A DNA stretch of 64,000 bases, taken from contig JAEOSL010000007.1 of NCBI GenBank assembly GCA_016840385.1, forward strand, positions 1 through 64,000, given 5' to 3'. The stretch's first letter is position 1, and each line of letters starts with the position of its first letter. This DNA comes from Candidatus Thorarchaeota archaeon. Lineage in GTDB: Archaea > Asgardarchaeota > Thorarchaeia > Thorarchaeales > Thorarchaeaceae. This document shows positions 15,745 through 24,102 of this stretch, piece after piece. A model generated the notes under the pieces. The model made no database searches and was not told where the DNA came from. It saw nothing but the letters and a program-made list of their open reading frames with translations. Made by a program: the position numbers and the translations under genes.

Positions 15745-16947
15745 TCATCCTATTAGTTCTGAAATTGCTGACTTCACGTCAACGACGGATGCATCAGTTC
15801 TGATTGCAGTAGGTTTGAAGTGTGTTCTGGCGACTTTGTATCCTGCATTTCTCAGATATTCAATGACATCTCTATTCTTGGGTGGTGTAAGGTTATACAA
15901 GTCACAGAGCACATGAATGTCAATGTATGGATATGCCATTAGGGCATTCTCTTCTATCATCTCTTCTAGAATTCTAGGAACCCGTTTGTGGTAAATAGTT
16001 GCATCATCCTTGTTGAACACATCTTGAGTATTCTTCAGTATTTTTGAATCGAATAGACTACCAATCCAAAGTGGTCCTGCTTCTCTAACTGGTCCTTTAC
16101 AGTCCTTAATGTCATGTTCAAAGTGAGATTCTTCATGTCTTGCTTTTAGTGGAACTGTCTGAGTTCGCATACATCCTTGACAATATCGAATTACTCCCAG
16201 ATTATCTGCTTGACGATTGGATTTCTTTCTATCAGCCTTGATTTTTACCCAAGTTCTAACATAATGATCTGTACTGAGTACTGCTATCGGATCCATCGAG
16301 CAGTCATTGAGTCCAGCTATACGAAATGCTATAGCCTCAAGGAGTCTAAGTGCAAGTTCATGTACAAACGGAGCCCTTATTGAAAAACCTCCATACCGTC
16401 GCATGGCAACCTTCGGATAAGCCCCACATAGAACTGGCATATCTGTAGCAGTAAGAGCTAGTAATCCGCCATGTGGACTGATTGACTGAATTGAAGCATT
16501 AAGATAGGGCGCAGGAGTTCCAAAGGGGTCTACATCTACATAATCAAATCGTTTCTCTCTTGATTCCGTCATCAACAGAACCTTGGCATCACCTTTCACT
16601 ACCCTTGCTCTTTTCTCAAAACCAAGTCGTTTGATATTCTTAGTTGCTGTTTCAACTGCAGTTGGATTTACATCAAACATTGAAGCTGAGAAATCTCCAG
16701 CACACTCATTGAGATAACGGAGAGTTCTGATTCCTGAACCAGTCAATGGTTCACACATTGATTCGATTTTGTTACTGCCCAAGTATCCAGAAAGAAGCAG
16801 AACAGATATGTCCCGATTAAGTTTCATTCGAGGATTGTAGAATACTGGAAGGTTTGCAGAGATCTGTTTCTTATCTCCACTATAGTGCTCTACATCTGCA
16901 CTCAGGAATGTAGTCCTGCCTTCTGTGTATTCCTTCTCGACTATCAT
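15745..16947 (-). CDS. trm1: tRNA (guanine-N2)-dimethyltransferase Trm1
   Basis: Trm1 converts G26 of tRNA to N2,N2-dimethylguanosine with SAM. EPLTGSGIRTLRYL is the SAM-binding motif, VDVDPFGTPAPYLNA contains the DPFG catalytic motif, and LLALTATDMPVLCG is typical of the family. A zinc-finger-like set (CQGC...HFEHDIKDCKGPV) is in the C-terminal half. The 400-residue length is normal. It starts at ATG 16947 and leads an operon with rlmE. The G26 target is present in several tRNAs of the window. Confidence 0.95.
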   Translation of the reverse strand: MIVEKEYTEGRTTFLSADVEHYSGDKKQISANLPVFYNPRMKLNRDISVLLLSGYLGSNKIESMCEPLTGSGIRTLRYLNECAGDFSASMFDVNPTAVETATKNIKRLGFEKRARVVKGDAKVLLMTESREKRFDYVDVDPFGTPAPYLNASIQSISPHGGLLALTATDMPVLCGAYPKVAMRRYGGFSIRAPFVHELALRLLEAIAFRIAGLNDCSMDPIAVLSTDHYVRTWVKIKADRKKSNRQADNLGVIRYCQGCMRTQTVPLKARHEESHFEHDIKDCKGPVREAGPLWIGSLFDSKILKNTQDVFNKDDATIYHKRVPRILEEMIEENALMAYPYIDIHVLCDLYNLTPPKNRDVIEYLRNAGYKVARTHFKPTAIRTDASVVDVKSAISELIG

Positions 16948-17076
16948 CTAACGCAATCTTCTTGGTTCTGCTAATAAGATAATAGGCAAGGCCACTTCCG
17001 ATATGCCTAAGTGGATAATAATGAGGAAGAAAATAATGCGACAATGCTCGTAAACTAGTTTGTAAGGTGTTAAAAC

Positions 17077-17565
17077 TTGCCAACAAAAATTAAGTTTCAA
17101 ACAAACCGTGGAGATTTTGTAGCAGAATTCTTCAGTGATGATGCAATCAACACGGTCAAAAATTTCGTCACTCTTACTCAGAGTGGCTACTATGATGGAC
17201 TAACTTTTCATAGAGTTATTGAAAAATTCGTAATCCAAGGTGGTGACCCAACGGGTACAGGCTCTGGAGGTCCTGGATATGCTATTCCTTGTGAAACCCG
17301 AGGACACAGACAGAAGCATACACCTGGTGCTTTTTCAATGGCGCACGCTGGAAGAGATACCGGAGGAAGTCAATTTTTTATATCCTTGAGCCAAGAGAAT
17401 ACTAAACATCTTGATGGTAAACATACTGTCTTCGGTCACGTGACAGAGGGACTTGATGTGGTTCATCAAATCCAACAAGGTGACAAAATGCTGAAGGTAG
17501 AAGTCCTCGAACTAGATCCTGCTATTGAAGCACATGAACTTCAGAAATTGAAGTCATGGCGTTAG
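17077..17565 (+). CDS. Peptidyl-prolyl cis-trans isomerase, cyclophilin type
   Basis: Cyclophilins accelerate proline isomerisation during protein folding. The 162-residue protein has the core FHRVIEKFVIQGGDPTGTGSGGPGY (catalytic Arg in FHRV) and GGSQFFISL, and HLDGKHTVFGHV near the end. No signal peptide, so cytoplasmic. It starts at TTG 17077. A palindromic terminator follows at 17586. Confidence 0.95.
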   Translation: MPTKIKFQTNRGDFVAEFFSDDAINTVKNFVTLTQSGYYDGLTFHRVIEKFVIQGGDPTGTGSGGPGYAIPCETRGHRQKHTPGAFSMAHAGRDTGGSQFFISLSQENTKHLDGKHTVFGHVTEGLDVVHQIQQGDKMLKVEVLELDPAIEAHELQKLKSWR

Positions 17566-17585
17566 TTTTGAGAAAATAGTGAGTA

Positions 17586-17601
17586 GGAGACCGTGGTCTC
17601 C
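17586..17601. terminator. Bidirectional hairpin between convergent genes
   Basis: GGAGACC-GT-GGTCTCC is a perfect palindrome followed by a pyrimidine-rich TCCTTCT. It lies between the cyclophilin stop (17565) and the UPF0173 stop (17607), so it probably terminates both transcripts. Confidence 0.65.
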
Positions 17602-17606
17602 TCCTT

Positions 17607-18281
17607 CTATTCTACTGTGTATTCTTCTCCAGCTTTGAGAATTACTACTTTTGATGCTGTTTTTGATTCAACTTCGGTCTTGAAGACTTCAGGATCGGCA
17701 TCCTTCACGTGCATTGGTATTACTATCTTAGATTCGATAGCTTTAGCTGCTTCTGTTGCATCGGCTATATCCATTGTATAGGTATCACCGATTGGAAGTA
17801 GAGCAACATCTACATCGGCTTCTTCTAACTGCTCCATCTCAGGGATAAAATCGGTGTCCCCAGCATGGTATATCTTTACACCATCAATCCGTATCAGAAA
17901 ACCTACGCCCAAGTCTTTTGGATGGAATGGATCTCCGTTGGGTCGAAAACGTTTCACATTGTAGGCTGGAGTTGACCAAATATGTACACCACTCGTGCTG
18001 ATATCCATATGCTGACCTGGACCCAGATCCCACACTACTCCCTTCTTAATCTCCTTCTTTACACTTGGAGGTGCAATAATCGCACTTCCCATTTTACGGA
18101 TTTTCTTGAGTAAATCTTTGTCAAAATGATCCTGATGACCATGAGTCACCAATATCAGATCCGCAGGCTCAAAATCATTCTTCTTTAGACCTGTCCCCTT
18201 TGTGGATGGGTCGATGTAGATATTTTGAGTATCTGTCTTAATCTGAAAACTTGCATGTGCCATTAATCGTATTGTTACTCC
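17607..18281 (-). CDS. UPF0173-type metallo-beta-lactamase-fold hydrolase
   Basis: This is a single-domain metallo-beta-lactamase-fold metal-dependent hydrolase. The metal motif THGHQDHFD (HxHxDH), the D in HAGDTDFI and the late H in IPMHVKD match the fold's ligands. MAHASFQIKTDTQNIYIDP at the N-terminus is characteristic of the UPF0173 family, whose substrate is unknown. ATG 18281 (MGVTIRLM) is chosen over the upstream 18311 because the fold begins there. It is divergent from the TIM-barrel gene with a 94-bp gap. Confidence 0.86.
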   Translation of the reverse strand, partial: GVTIRLMAHASFQIKTDTQNIYIDPSTKGTGLKKNDFEPADLILVTHGHQDHFDKDLLKKIRKMGSAIIAPPSVKKEIKKGVVWDLGPGQHMDISTSGVHIWSTPAYNVKRFRPNGDPFHPKDLGVGFLIRIDGVKIYHAGDTDFIPEMEQLEEADVDVALLPIGDTYTMDIADATEAAKAIESKIVIPMHVKDADPEVFKTEVESKTASKVVILKAGEEYTVE

Positions 18282-18375
18282 CATTCTAATCACTAGTTTC
18301 TGGAATAACATTCACTGGTATATGTCTTTCATATTATGGTACAGTTTATCGGGACGATATTGATACGTATCAATC

Positions 18376-19275
18376 ATGCCACTCAGATTTGGGATAACTG
18401 CACTAGAGTTTCAGGAAGTTGCTCGAAAAGTAATCACCGATGGTATTCCTGATTTTTCTCGATTGGATGTCTGCAAGTTTGTTCAGGAAAGTGTTTCAGA
18501 GGGCTGGTCAGTCATAGAACTCTCCATGGATGTAAAACCCATTATTCCCGCCTCTATTACACCGGAATCCATCGATCGTTTGATTGAATTGAAGGAAGAA
18601 CTCGGTATTTCCTATACAGTTCATCTACCGTATTTGTCAATTGAGCTGGCTACTTTCAATGAACATGTACGGAAAGGGAGTGTTGAGAGTATCATTGAGG
18701 TTATCGACCTCTGCAAATCTCTTGAGCCCGAAGCCTATGTCTTGCATACAACTGGTGATCTTGCTGCGGATCTCTCAAGTCTTCCTTATAGTCCAGACAT
18801 TGTACGGACAATCAGTATGCTGCTTGCAGGGTTTGCTGCAACTAGTGTCGAGGAAATAGTTAGTAAGACCGAAATTAATCCACGTGAACTAGCAATTGAG
18901 AATTACACCTTCCCTTTTGATGTCATGCGAGATGTAATTGATGATGTGGATACGAGCATCTGCTTTGATACTGCGCATCTTCTATGTCAGATGTCGGGTA
19001 CTGAGTCTATCATGGACTTCTATCAATCACATAAGGATCGGATTACTGAAATCCATCTACAGGATGGTTCATTCACAAAATATGACGGTGCAGTAGCTCG
19101 TGAGGATCACATTCCTTTAGGAACTGGAATTATGGGTGATTCGGTTCTTCGAGAGTTTCTGCTTGAGCTTGCCAAAGACAAATTCGATGGACCTCTGATA
19201 TTCGAACTAACTAACGATGAGGCAACAGAATCTCTTGAGCATATCCGGAGAGTTGTTCCCGAGGTGTTAGATTAG
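18376..19275 (+). CDS. Xylose-isomerase-like TIM-barrel protein (sugar phosphate isomerase/epimerase superfamily)
   Basis: The 299-residue protein fits the AP endonuclease 2/xylose isomerase-like fold. Alternating strand-helix units run through it, with metal-ligand-like residues at YTVHLPYLSIEL, YVLHTTGD, LAIENY, CFDTAHLL, EIHLQDG and LIFELTND. Members are isomerases, epimerases or endonucleases; the substrate cannot be assigned here. It starts with ATG 18376 and overlaps the convergent M23-like gene by 4 bp. No obvious operon partner. Confidence 0.75.
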   Translation: MPLRFGITALEFQEVARKVITDGIPDFSRLDVCKFVQESVSEGWSVIELSMDVKPIIPASITPESIDRLIELKEELGISYTVHLPYLSIELATFNEHVRKGSVESIIEVIDLCKSLEPEAYVLHTTGDLAADLSSLPYSPDIVRTISMLLAGFAATSVEEIVSKTEINPRELAIENYTFPFDVMRDVIDDVDTSICFDTAHLLCQMSGTESIMDFYQSHKDRITEIHLQDGSFTKYDGAVAREDHIPLGTGIMGDSVLREFLLELAKDKFDGPLIFELTNDEATESLEHIRRVVPEVLD

Positions 19276-19919
19276 GGTAAATAACAGAGTTCCCATGTTG
19301 GATGAAAGCTGTGAACAAGGACCATAATTTCATCATAGTCAGTTTGTCCCATAACTAACCTCGGGCAGATTGATTCAGGGTTGTACACAGCAAAGTGAAC
19401 GTGATCGGTCGCTTTGGGTGTGAGAAATCTTCCAATCTGTTCACCTTTTACCACCCAATCTCCTATTTCAATATCGAGCATGGCTACCTGTTGATCTCTC
19501 GTGGTTTCTGTAGTAGCATTTCCTTCGAATGCGTATTGATGGGTCAGTGTAGCATTGAAGCGAATAGCAACTCCCACTACGTAGATTGTACTATTTGGTA
19601 AATATCCTAGTTCAATGTCTTCCACATAACCTGGAGCTGCGGAAATGACTGGGGAGTTATTGTAGAACATATAGTCAAGCCCATTGTGCACAGCGTTCCA
19701 GGGACATACATCAGTTTCACTATACCCATTATTCCATGCCAGAATGTCTGACCGATTAGCGTAAATCACGCCCATATTGTCGAGAATAGTTGAATCATAT
19801 CGCCCTTCATTGTCAAAAGGTTCTACGTAATCTCCTTCGGGTAAACTTCCAAGGTAAAGAACGCCCGCAACAACTGCAACAATTAGAATTAATCCAACAA
19901 TACAAGCCTGTTTCTTCAT
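19272..19919 (-). CDS. Secreted or lipid-side M23/LytM-fold peptidase-like protein
   Basis: A hydrophobic signal anchor (KKQACIVGLILIVAVVAGVLYLG) starts this 215-residue protein. The rest resembles the LytM/M23 fold: HNGLDYMF gives the HxxxD metal pair and DHVHFAVYN gives the HxH pair. AAPGYVEDIELGY and DWVVKGEQIGRF also resemble the family (VGDxVxKGQxIG). Archaea lack peptidoglycan, so the target may be an S-layer or cell-surface polymer, or the metal site may be repurposed (inference). It starts at ATG 19919 and is divergent from the M28 peptidase. Confidence 0.72.
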   Translation of the reverse strand: MKKQACIVGLILIVAVVAGVLYLGSLPEGDYVEPFDNEGRYDSTILDNMGVIYANRSDILAWNNGYSETDVCPWNAVHNGLDYMFYNNSPVISAAPGYVEDIELGYLPNSTIYVVGVAIRFNATLTHQYAFEGNATTETTRDQQVAMLDIEIGDWVVKGEQIGRFLTPKATDHVHFAVYNPESICPRLVMGQTDYDEIMVLVHSFHPTWELCYLP

Positions 19920-20018
19920 AGCGCTTCTATCATAGAACGCCTTCTAAAGCGTATCGACAATGTAAGAAATTACAAACACTTAGAACGGTATATGTAGAAG
20001 ACTCGTTGAGGATTTATT

Positions 20019-21290
20019 TTGAGCGGAGAGTTTGTGTTCGATAGAGACTTTGCCTTCCAAGTCTTGAAGGAATTATGTGACATTGGACCAAGAGTTGTTG
20101 CTTCAGATGGAGAATCGCAGGCCGCACAGCTAATTTTCAAGAAATTCCATGACTTTGGTCTTCAAGATATTGAGATTTCCAAGTATCCATTCAGATATTA
20201 TGATGGAATTCAAGGAACACTATCCTCCATTGACGGAAACACTTCAGTTTCAGGAGTACCTTGTTGGATGAGTGCTTCTACTCCTGAGCATGGAGTTGAG
20301 GCTGAAACACTGTATATTGGATCGCACAATCTTCTCTCTGATTATTCAAAGAAGGATATTCAAGACAAGATCGTCTTTGTTCTTCTAGATCAACAATACA
20401 TGCCAGATGTTTTGGAGGCATGGGACAAGCTGTTCAATATGAGTCCTGCTGGTGTTGTTTTTCTTGATCGATTGCGAAATGAAGCTCCACGTTCCTATAA
20501 CTATCAGAAATTAGATGCCACCTTCTCAAAAGTACCCTCAATGACAGCATCGGCAAAGCTTGCACGACCCTTGCATGATGCGATGTTTGGATCAAAGCTC
20601 AATCTTACTGTCCATGGAGAAGCAAAGGATGGAACTTTGCACAATGTTCATGGTATTGTGAAAGGTCAGCTTGATACTACGATTATACTCTGTGCCCATC
20701 ATGATTCTGTTCCATTTACGATGGGTGCAACTGATAATGCTGCAGGGGTGGCTATTGTTGTTGAACTAGCAAGACTCCTCTCAAAGATGAATCCAAAATT
20801 CACCTATCACTTCATTACATTTGGTGGAGAAGAGTTGGAGATGAAAGGATCTCAGAGATTCTTAGAGGATTATGATTTAGGAAATACATTACTTTGTATG
20901 AATTTTGATAGTATTGGTGCTTTACCTGGTGAAGTATTAGGATTAGCGGCAGGTCCTGATGAAATGATTGAATGGGTAACTGGACTTGCCCAGACCAATA
21001 AATACCCAACAAGGTGTCGAAGAACTGCAACTAGTGGTGGTGATAACAAACCGTTTGCAGCAAGAAACATTCCAACAATCCATTTTGCATGTATGGGGAC
21101 AACAACCGAGAAGGTTGCTCATACTGCCATTGACACAATATCCAATCTTTCTCCTTGGTCCCTCTTCGAAGTAGGAAATTTCGCAAAGCGAACTATAGAA
21201 TCGCTAGAAACCTTGGAATCAGTTCCATTCAAGGTCGAGGTTCCTGAGGACCTGAGAGATGCAGCCAAAAAGAGAATCGGTTTGAGTTAG
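20019..21290 (+). CDS. M28-family zinc aminopeptidase-like protein
   Basis: M28 enzymes are di-zinc aminopeptidases and carboxypeptidases. The metal-binding blocks are AHHDSVPF (H and D), GATDNAAGVAIVVELARLL, FGGEELEMKGSQRF (catalytic Glu and Glu ligand) and NFDSIG. IPTIHFACMG holds a late His. The N-terminal domain resembles the PA-like insertion of the family. Length is 423. The TTG 20019 start gives MSGEFVF. No signal peptide, so it likely acts in cytoplasmic peptide turnover. A tRNA-Ile gene follows. Confidence 0.88.
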   Translation: MSGEFVFDRDFAFQVLKELCDIGPRVVASDGESQAAQLIFKKFHDFGLQDIEISKYPFRYYDGIQGTLSSIDGNTSVSGVPCWMSASTPEHGVEAETLYIGSHNLLSDYSKKDIQDKIVFVLLDQQYMPDVLEAWDKLFNMSPAGVVFLDRLRNEAPRSYNYQKLDATFSKVPSMTASAKLARPLHDAMFGSKLNLTVHGEAKDGTLHNVHGIVKGQLDTTIILCAHHDSVPFTMGATDNAAGVAIVVELARLLSKMNPKFTYHFITFGGEELEMKGSQRFLEDYDLGNTLLCMNFDSIGALPGEVLGLAAGPDEMIEWVTGLAQTNKYPTRCRRTATSGGDNKPFAARNIPTIHFACMGTTTEKVAHTAIDTISNLSPWSLFEVGNFAKRTIESLETLESVPFKVEVPEDLRDAAKKRIGLS

Positions 21291-21369
21291 AAATTGAATG
21301 AAGGAAAAAGGGTTCGAATACGTAATGCTTTTATCCGATTCAGTTGTGCTCCTCTTCCACGGACATACA

Positions 21370-21447
21370 GGGCCCGTGGCATAGACTGGTTATTGCGCCG
21401 CTCTGATAAGGCGGATGTCCGGAGTTCAAATCTCCGCGGGCCCACCA
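21370..21447 (+). tRNA. tRNA-Ile(GAT), intronless
   Basis: Acceptor GGGCCCG pairs with CGGGCCC, followed by A and encoded CCA. The anticodon stem CCGCT/GGCGG encloses CTGATAA with anticodon GAT. T stem GGAG and loop TTCAAAT are canonical. It has no intron, unlike several other tRNAs here. Confidence 0.95.
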
Positions 21448-21512
21448 CTAATTCTTGAAATTTCACACCCATAACCACTGATTTTATTACGCCCACCAAC
21501 TGCAAATGAGAT

Positions 21513-22061
21513 ATGAAATCACTGGTTACTTATTTCACACAGACAAATAATACCAAAATGATTGCTGAAGCTATCTTTGAGGTTATTTCACCTCACGGTG
21601 AAGCACAAATTGACACAGTTCGAAAAGTTGACCTTGAATCCCTAAACGAGTATGATGTGGTATTTGTAGGAGCACCATGTCATGACAGTGATTTGGCACC
21701 ACCAGTGAAAGGATTTCTTGGGAAACTGCCTAAGTCGCCCAAGTTCAAACTTGTTGGATTCTTTACTCACTCAACAAATATGCCCGACGGTACTGAACGA
21801 AATCAAGAACTCTATGACCAATGGGCTGGACGCTGTATTCCGACCTTTGAAAATGCCTGTAAAGACAAGAACATCGAACTTCTGGGTTATTTCCACTGTC
21901 AAGGAAAAGCTAGTGAACCCATTGAAGTCTTCATCAGACAGCAGATAATCACCGATGATGACGAATGGGCTGTTTATCTACCAGAACTACGAAAGCATCC
22001 TGATTCAAACGATATCGAGAATGCCAAGAAGTTTGCACAGGAAATCCTTGACAAACTTTGA
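21513..22061 (+). CDS. Flavodoxin-like protein
   Basis: The N-terminus MKSLVTYFTQTNNTKMIAEAI is the FMN phosphate-binding loop of flavodoxins (T-x-T-x-N-T). YDVVFVGAPCHDSDLAPP at about residue 50 is the second FMN loop, and KLVGFFTHST follows. The 182-residue length is typical. It should be a cytoplasmic FMN electron carrier or quinone reductase-like protein. It starts at ATG 21513, downstream of tRNA-Ile. Confidence 0.85.
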   Translation: MKSLVTYFTQTNNTKMIAEAIFEVISPHGEAQIDTVRKVDLESLNEYDVVFVGAPCHDSDLAPPVKGFLGKLPKSPKFKLVGFFTHSTNMPDGTERNQELYDQWAGRCIPTFENACKDKNIELLGYFHCQGKASEPIEVFIRQQIITDDDEWAVYLPELRKHPDSNDIENAKKFAQEILDKL

Positions 22062-22133
22062 TTCTGATTAGCATCAATTTGCAAGTCTAGGACCTTAAAT
22101 CGGAAAAGAAACACTCTGATTTGGGTCAATTGA

Positions 22134-22385
22134 ATGAGTCCAATACTATTACAATCTCCACTTGCAAACTTCGCACAGTTGATTGGAGGATATTTCATTG
22201 AGATTTGGGATTTTCTGATATTCATTGGACAGATGTCAGGAGTCGTGATAGTGCTTATCGGTGCTATTCTTTGGTTCACAGAAGCCAATCAGAAAAAAGG
22301 TAAGGGTCTTGTTCTCAGTGGTGTAATACTATCCATCGTTATAGAGTACTTTGTCTTCTTTCCACCCAGTTTTGTCGTAGCATAA
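22134..22385 (+). CDS. Small two-helix membrane protein, unknown
   Basis: 83 residues with two hydrophobic segments (about residues 15-45 and 58-75) joined by a short loop NQKKGKG. No recognised motif. Similar-sized archaeal membrane proteins are common and poorly characterised. It starts at ATG 22134, 72 bp after the flavodoxin-like gene on the same strand, and its end is 8 bp from the convergent DJ-1/PfpI-like gene. Confidence 0.6.
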   Translation: MSPILLQSPLANFAQLIGGYFIEIWDFLIFIGQMSGVVIVLIGAILWFTEANQKKGKGLVLSGVILSIVIEYFVFFPPSFVVA

Positions 22386-22393
22386 CTACTAGA

Positions 22394-23497
22394 TTATGGT
22401 CCAGATTTTCTTCTCCAGATAACAATCAGAACAATCACACCAAATGTAGCTATTCCAACTACCACTATCGTTTCTACTGGTAGGATTGCATCACCTGCTG
22501 TAGTGGTTGTTGATTCAGTGGTTGTAGTGATATTTTCTGCAGTGAAAGTCAGAGCATCTCTAACAAACTCCATTGATACATTTGCATCTTGAATCTCAAG
22601 ATCGACAACATAATCATCTAATTCTAGCCCTGTAATACTTCCAACAAAGATTGAATCATTTTCTGGGTCTGAAAGCTCCACCTCTGCAATAATCGTTTCA
22701 TTATCTGAAGTGTGCAACATAGCAGTGACCTCAATGATTTCTGTAGTTGTAACGTCATCAAATAGATGGATTTGACCTGAAGTTGTCACATTCATGTAAT
22801 AGACAGTATCATTTCCTTCAAGTACGGGTTGAATCGTCATATCTTTGAAGTAAGAGTAACCAAACAGTGATTTCATAATTGCTACACATAGATCATAGTG
22901 TGGTGCACCCTCATATCCTGCTGGAGGTCCTGCTCCATTGTCACCAGTGATTAATTGACCATCCGAAACAACTCGCATGAATGGAAGGATAGTTCCACCA
23001 GAATCGTGAACATATGGAAAGCAGAAATTATGTCCTGTAACTACGTGACCTTCAGTGATATTTGAGGCAGCAATTGGAGTTACTCCTATACATATCCCCG
23101 AAATGATCAGTCCCTCTTCATACGCCATCTTAATGAGATTCAGAGCTGATTCTGAAGCGATTAAATCGTGCCAATGTCCACCTGACGGAACGAATAGCAC
23201 ATCATAATTGCTCAAGTCTTCACTAGCTATTTCAGATATCAAAATATCAGTTTCAACTGGTCTCGCTTCCCGATTCAAACATGATTGTATAACCAATGTG
23301 TTCCCTGTTATTGTCACATCACATCCCCAATCTTGAACTACATCCATGAATTCGAAAAATGACCATCCAAAAGCATGACCGAGTAGTACCAGTATACTAA
23401 CTTCTTCTGGCTCTGTTAGCACAGCCTCAGGGGTTTGAACTAGCAATGAGCCTACTAATATTACAACAAGAACTCCGAGAAGCACCTTATTTCTCAT
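22394..23497 (-). CDS. Secreted, membrane-anchored DJ-1/PfpI-family protein
   Basis: It has an N-terminal signal sequence, an extracytoplasmic DJ-1/PfpI (class I glutamine amidotransferase-like) domain and a C-terminal anchor. The domain starts at SILVLLGHAFGWSFFEF. The nucleophile-elbow Cys is in IISGICIGVTPIA near residue 140. A beta-rich region and a Thr-rich linker (TTTTESTTTTAG) precede a final transmembrane helix and RRKSG. The 364-residue relative at 37668-38762 has the same layout. The active-site Cys suggests a surface hydrolase or chaperone-like role; substrate unknown. Confidence 0.78.
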   Translation of the reverse strand: MRNKVLLGVLVVILVGSLLVQTPEAVLTEPEEVSILVLLGHAFGWSFFEFMDVVQDWGCDVTITGNTLVIQSCLNREARPVETDILISEIASEDLSNYDVLFVPSGGHWHDLIASESALNLIKMAYEEGLIISGICIGVTPIAASNITEGHVVTGHNFCFPYVHDSGGTILPFMRVVSDGQLITGDNGAGPPAGYEGAPHYDLCVAIMKSLFGYSYFKDMTIQPVLEGNDTVYYMNVTTSGQIHLFDDVTTTEIIEVTAMLHTSDNETIIAEVELSDPENDSIFVGSITGLELDDYVVDLEIQDANVSMEFVRDALTFTAENITTTTESTTTTAGDAILPVETIVVVGIATFGVIVLIVIWRRKSGP

Positions 23498-23558
23498 AGT
23501 TTATCCCGGCCCTTAAACGAGCCAGTTGCTAATATTAAGACCTTCATTGACGCAGTAT

Positions 23559-23747
23559 CTATAATCTTAGTGCATTTCTGACTTCTTTCCGAAGAGCCTC
23601 AATTGCATCAGGTGCATTACACACACCGAATTGGTCATGATAGTCCCGATATTCATCTGAATCAAGTAATTTCAGAACTTGATCAATTGCTTCGAGTTGT
23701 TCCCGAGAGAAGTGCTGAATTCTGGAAGTTAGAGTTGTGCCTGTCAT
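23559..23747 (-). CDS. Small helical hypothetical protein
   Basis: 62 residues, mostly helical and charged (FSREQLEAIDQVLKLLDSDEYRDYHDQFGVC, AIEALRKEVRNALRL). No motif recognised. It stands alone between the DJ-1/PfpI-like gene and a noncoding stretch with strong RNA-like secondary structure. Coding potential is moderate because it is short. Confidence 0.45.
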   Translation of the reverse strand: MTGTTLTSRIQHFSREQLEAIDQVLKLLDSDEYRDYHDQFGVCNAPDAIEALRKEVRNALRL

Positions 23748-23811
23748 AATATCAAGTATGAGAAATTGAATATATTCTCGTAATTTTTCTGTAGGTGCTT
23801 ATTAGACATAG

Positions 23812-23893
23812 AGCGGACTCGATATTGAAAGGCGCCACGGGTCCCTATTTGATTTCTAATGTCTGTCGTGTCCGCTTTCCCGGCGGGTGGCGC
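23812..23893. ncRNA. Candidate structured RNA with interleaved (pseudoknot-type) stems
   Basis: Two perfect 7-bp complementarities interleave: AGCGGAC (23812-23818) with GTCCGCT (23870-23876), and GCGCCAC (23832-23838) with GTGGCGC (23887-23893). The order is a-b-a'-b', an H-type pseudoknot geometry in either strand. The segment is GC-richer than its surroundings and lies in a gene-poor 355-bp interval (23748-24102). The strand and function are unknown and it matches no RNA family I recognise. An annotated-length ORF across it has poor protein character. Confidence 0.35.
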
Positions 23894-24048
23894 TTTCACT
23901 TCTTCTCTGGCCTTAAATTGACTAATCAATCAAGACTAGTCAGGGGTGAGAAAAATACCACCAGATGATTCTGGTGATGAACCATTCTAAGGACCATTTC
24001 TGACCACACTCTTTGTATCTAATGCAACTCTAGTATAACGGTAGGAGG

Positions 24049-24070
24049 GTGGATGTGTATATACATCCAC
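24049..24070 (+). terminator. Hairpin with downstream T-rich tract (plus-strand terminator)
   Basis: GTGGATGT-GTATAT-ACATCCAC is an 8-bp stem followed by TCAATTTTCTTTTC. No plus-strand protein gene precedes it, so it may end a small RNA transcribed from the interval 23900-24050. That interval also holds a CCAGA/TCTGG hairpin and a GTGATGA...CTGACC kink-turn-like pair. Confidence 0.45.
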
Positions 24071-24102
24071 TCAATTTTCTTTTCAAGCGTAAACAATCAA
24101 TA

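Noticed and set aside
23744..23929. Minus-strand ORF over the structured interval
   Set aside because: Short and unlike a protein, and dominated by the two pseudoknot-type complementarities.
23955..24006. Possible C/D box guide RNA (GTGATGA and CTGACC with a TGG/CCA closing stem)
   Set aside because: Only one C and one D box are clear; there is no internal D'/C' pair, so I list it only as a kink-turn-like feature in a finding.
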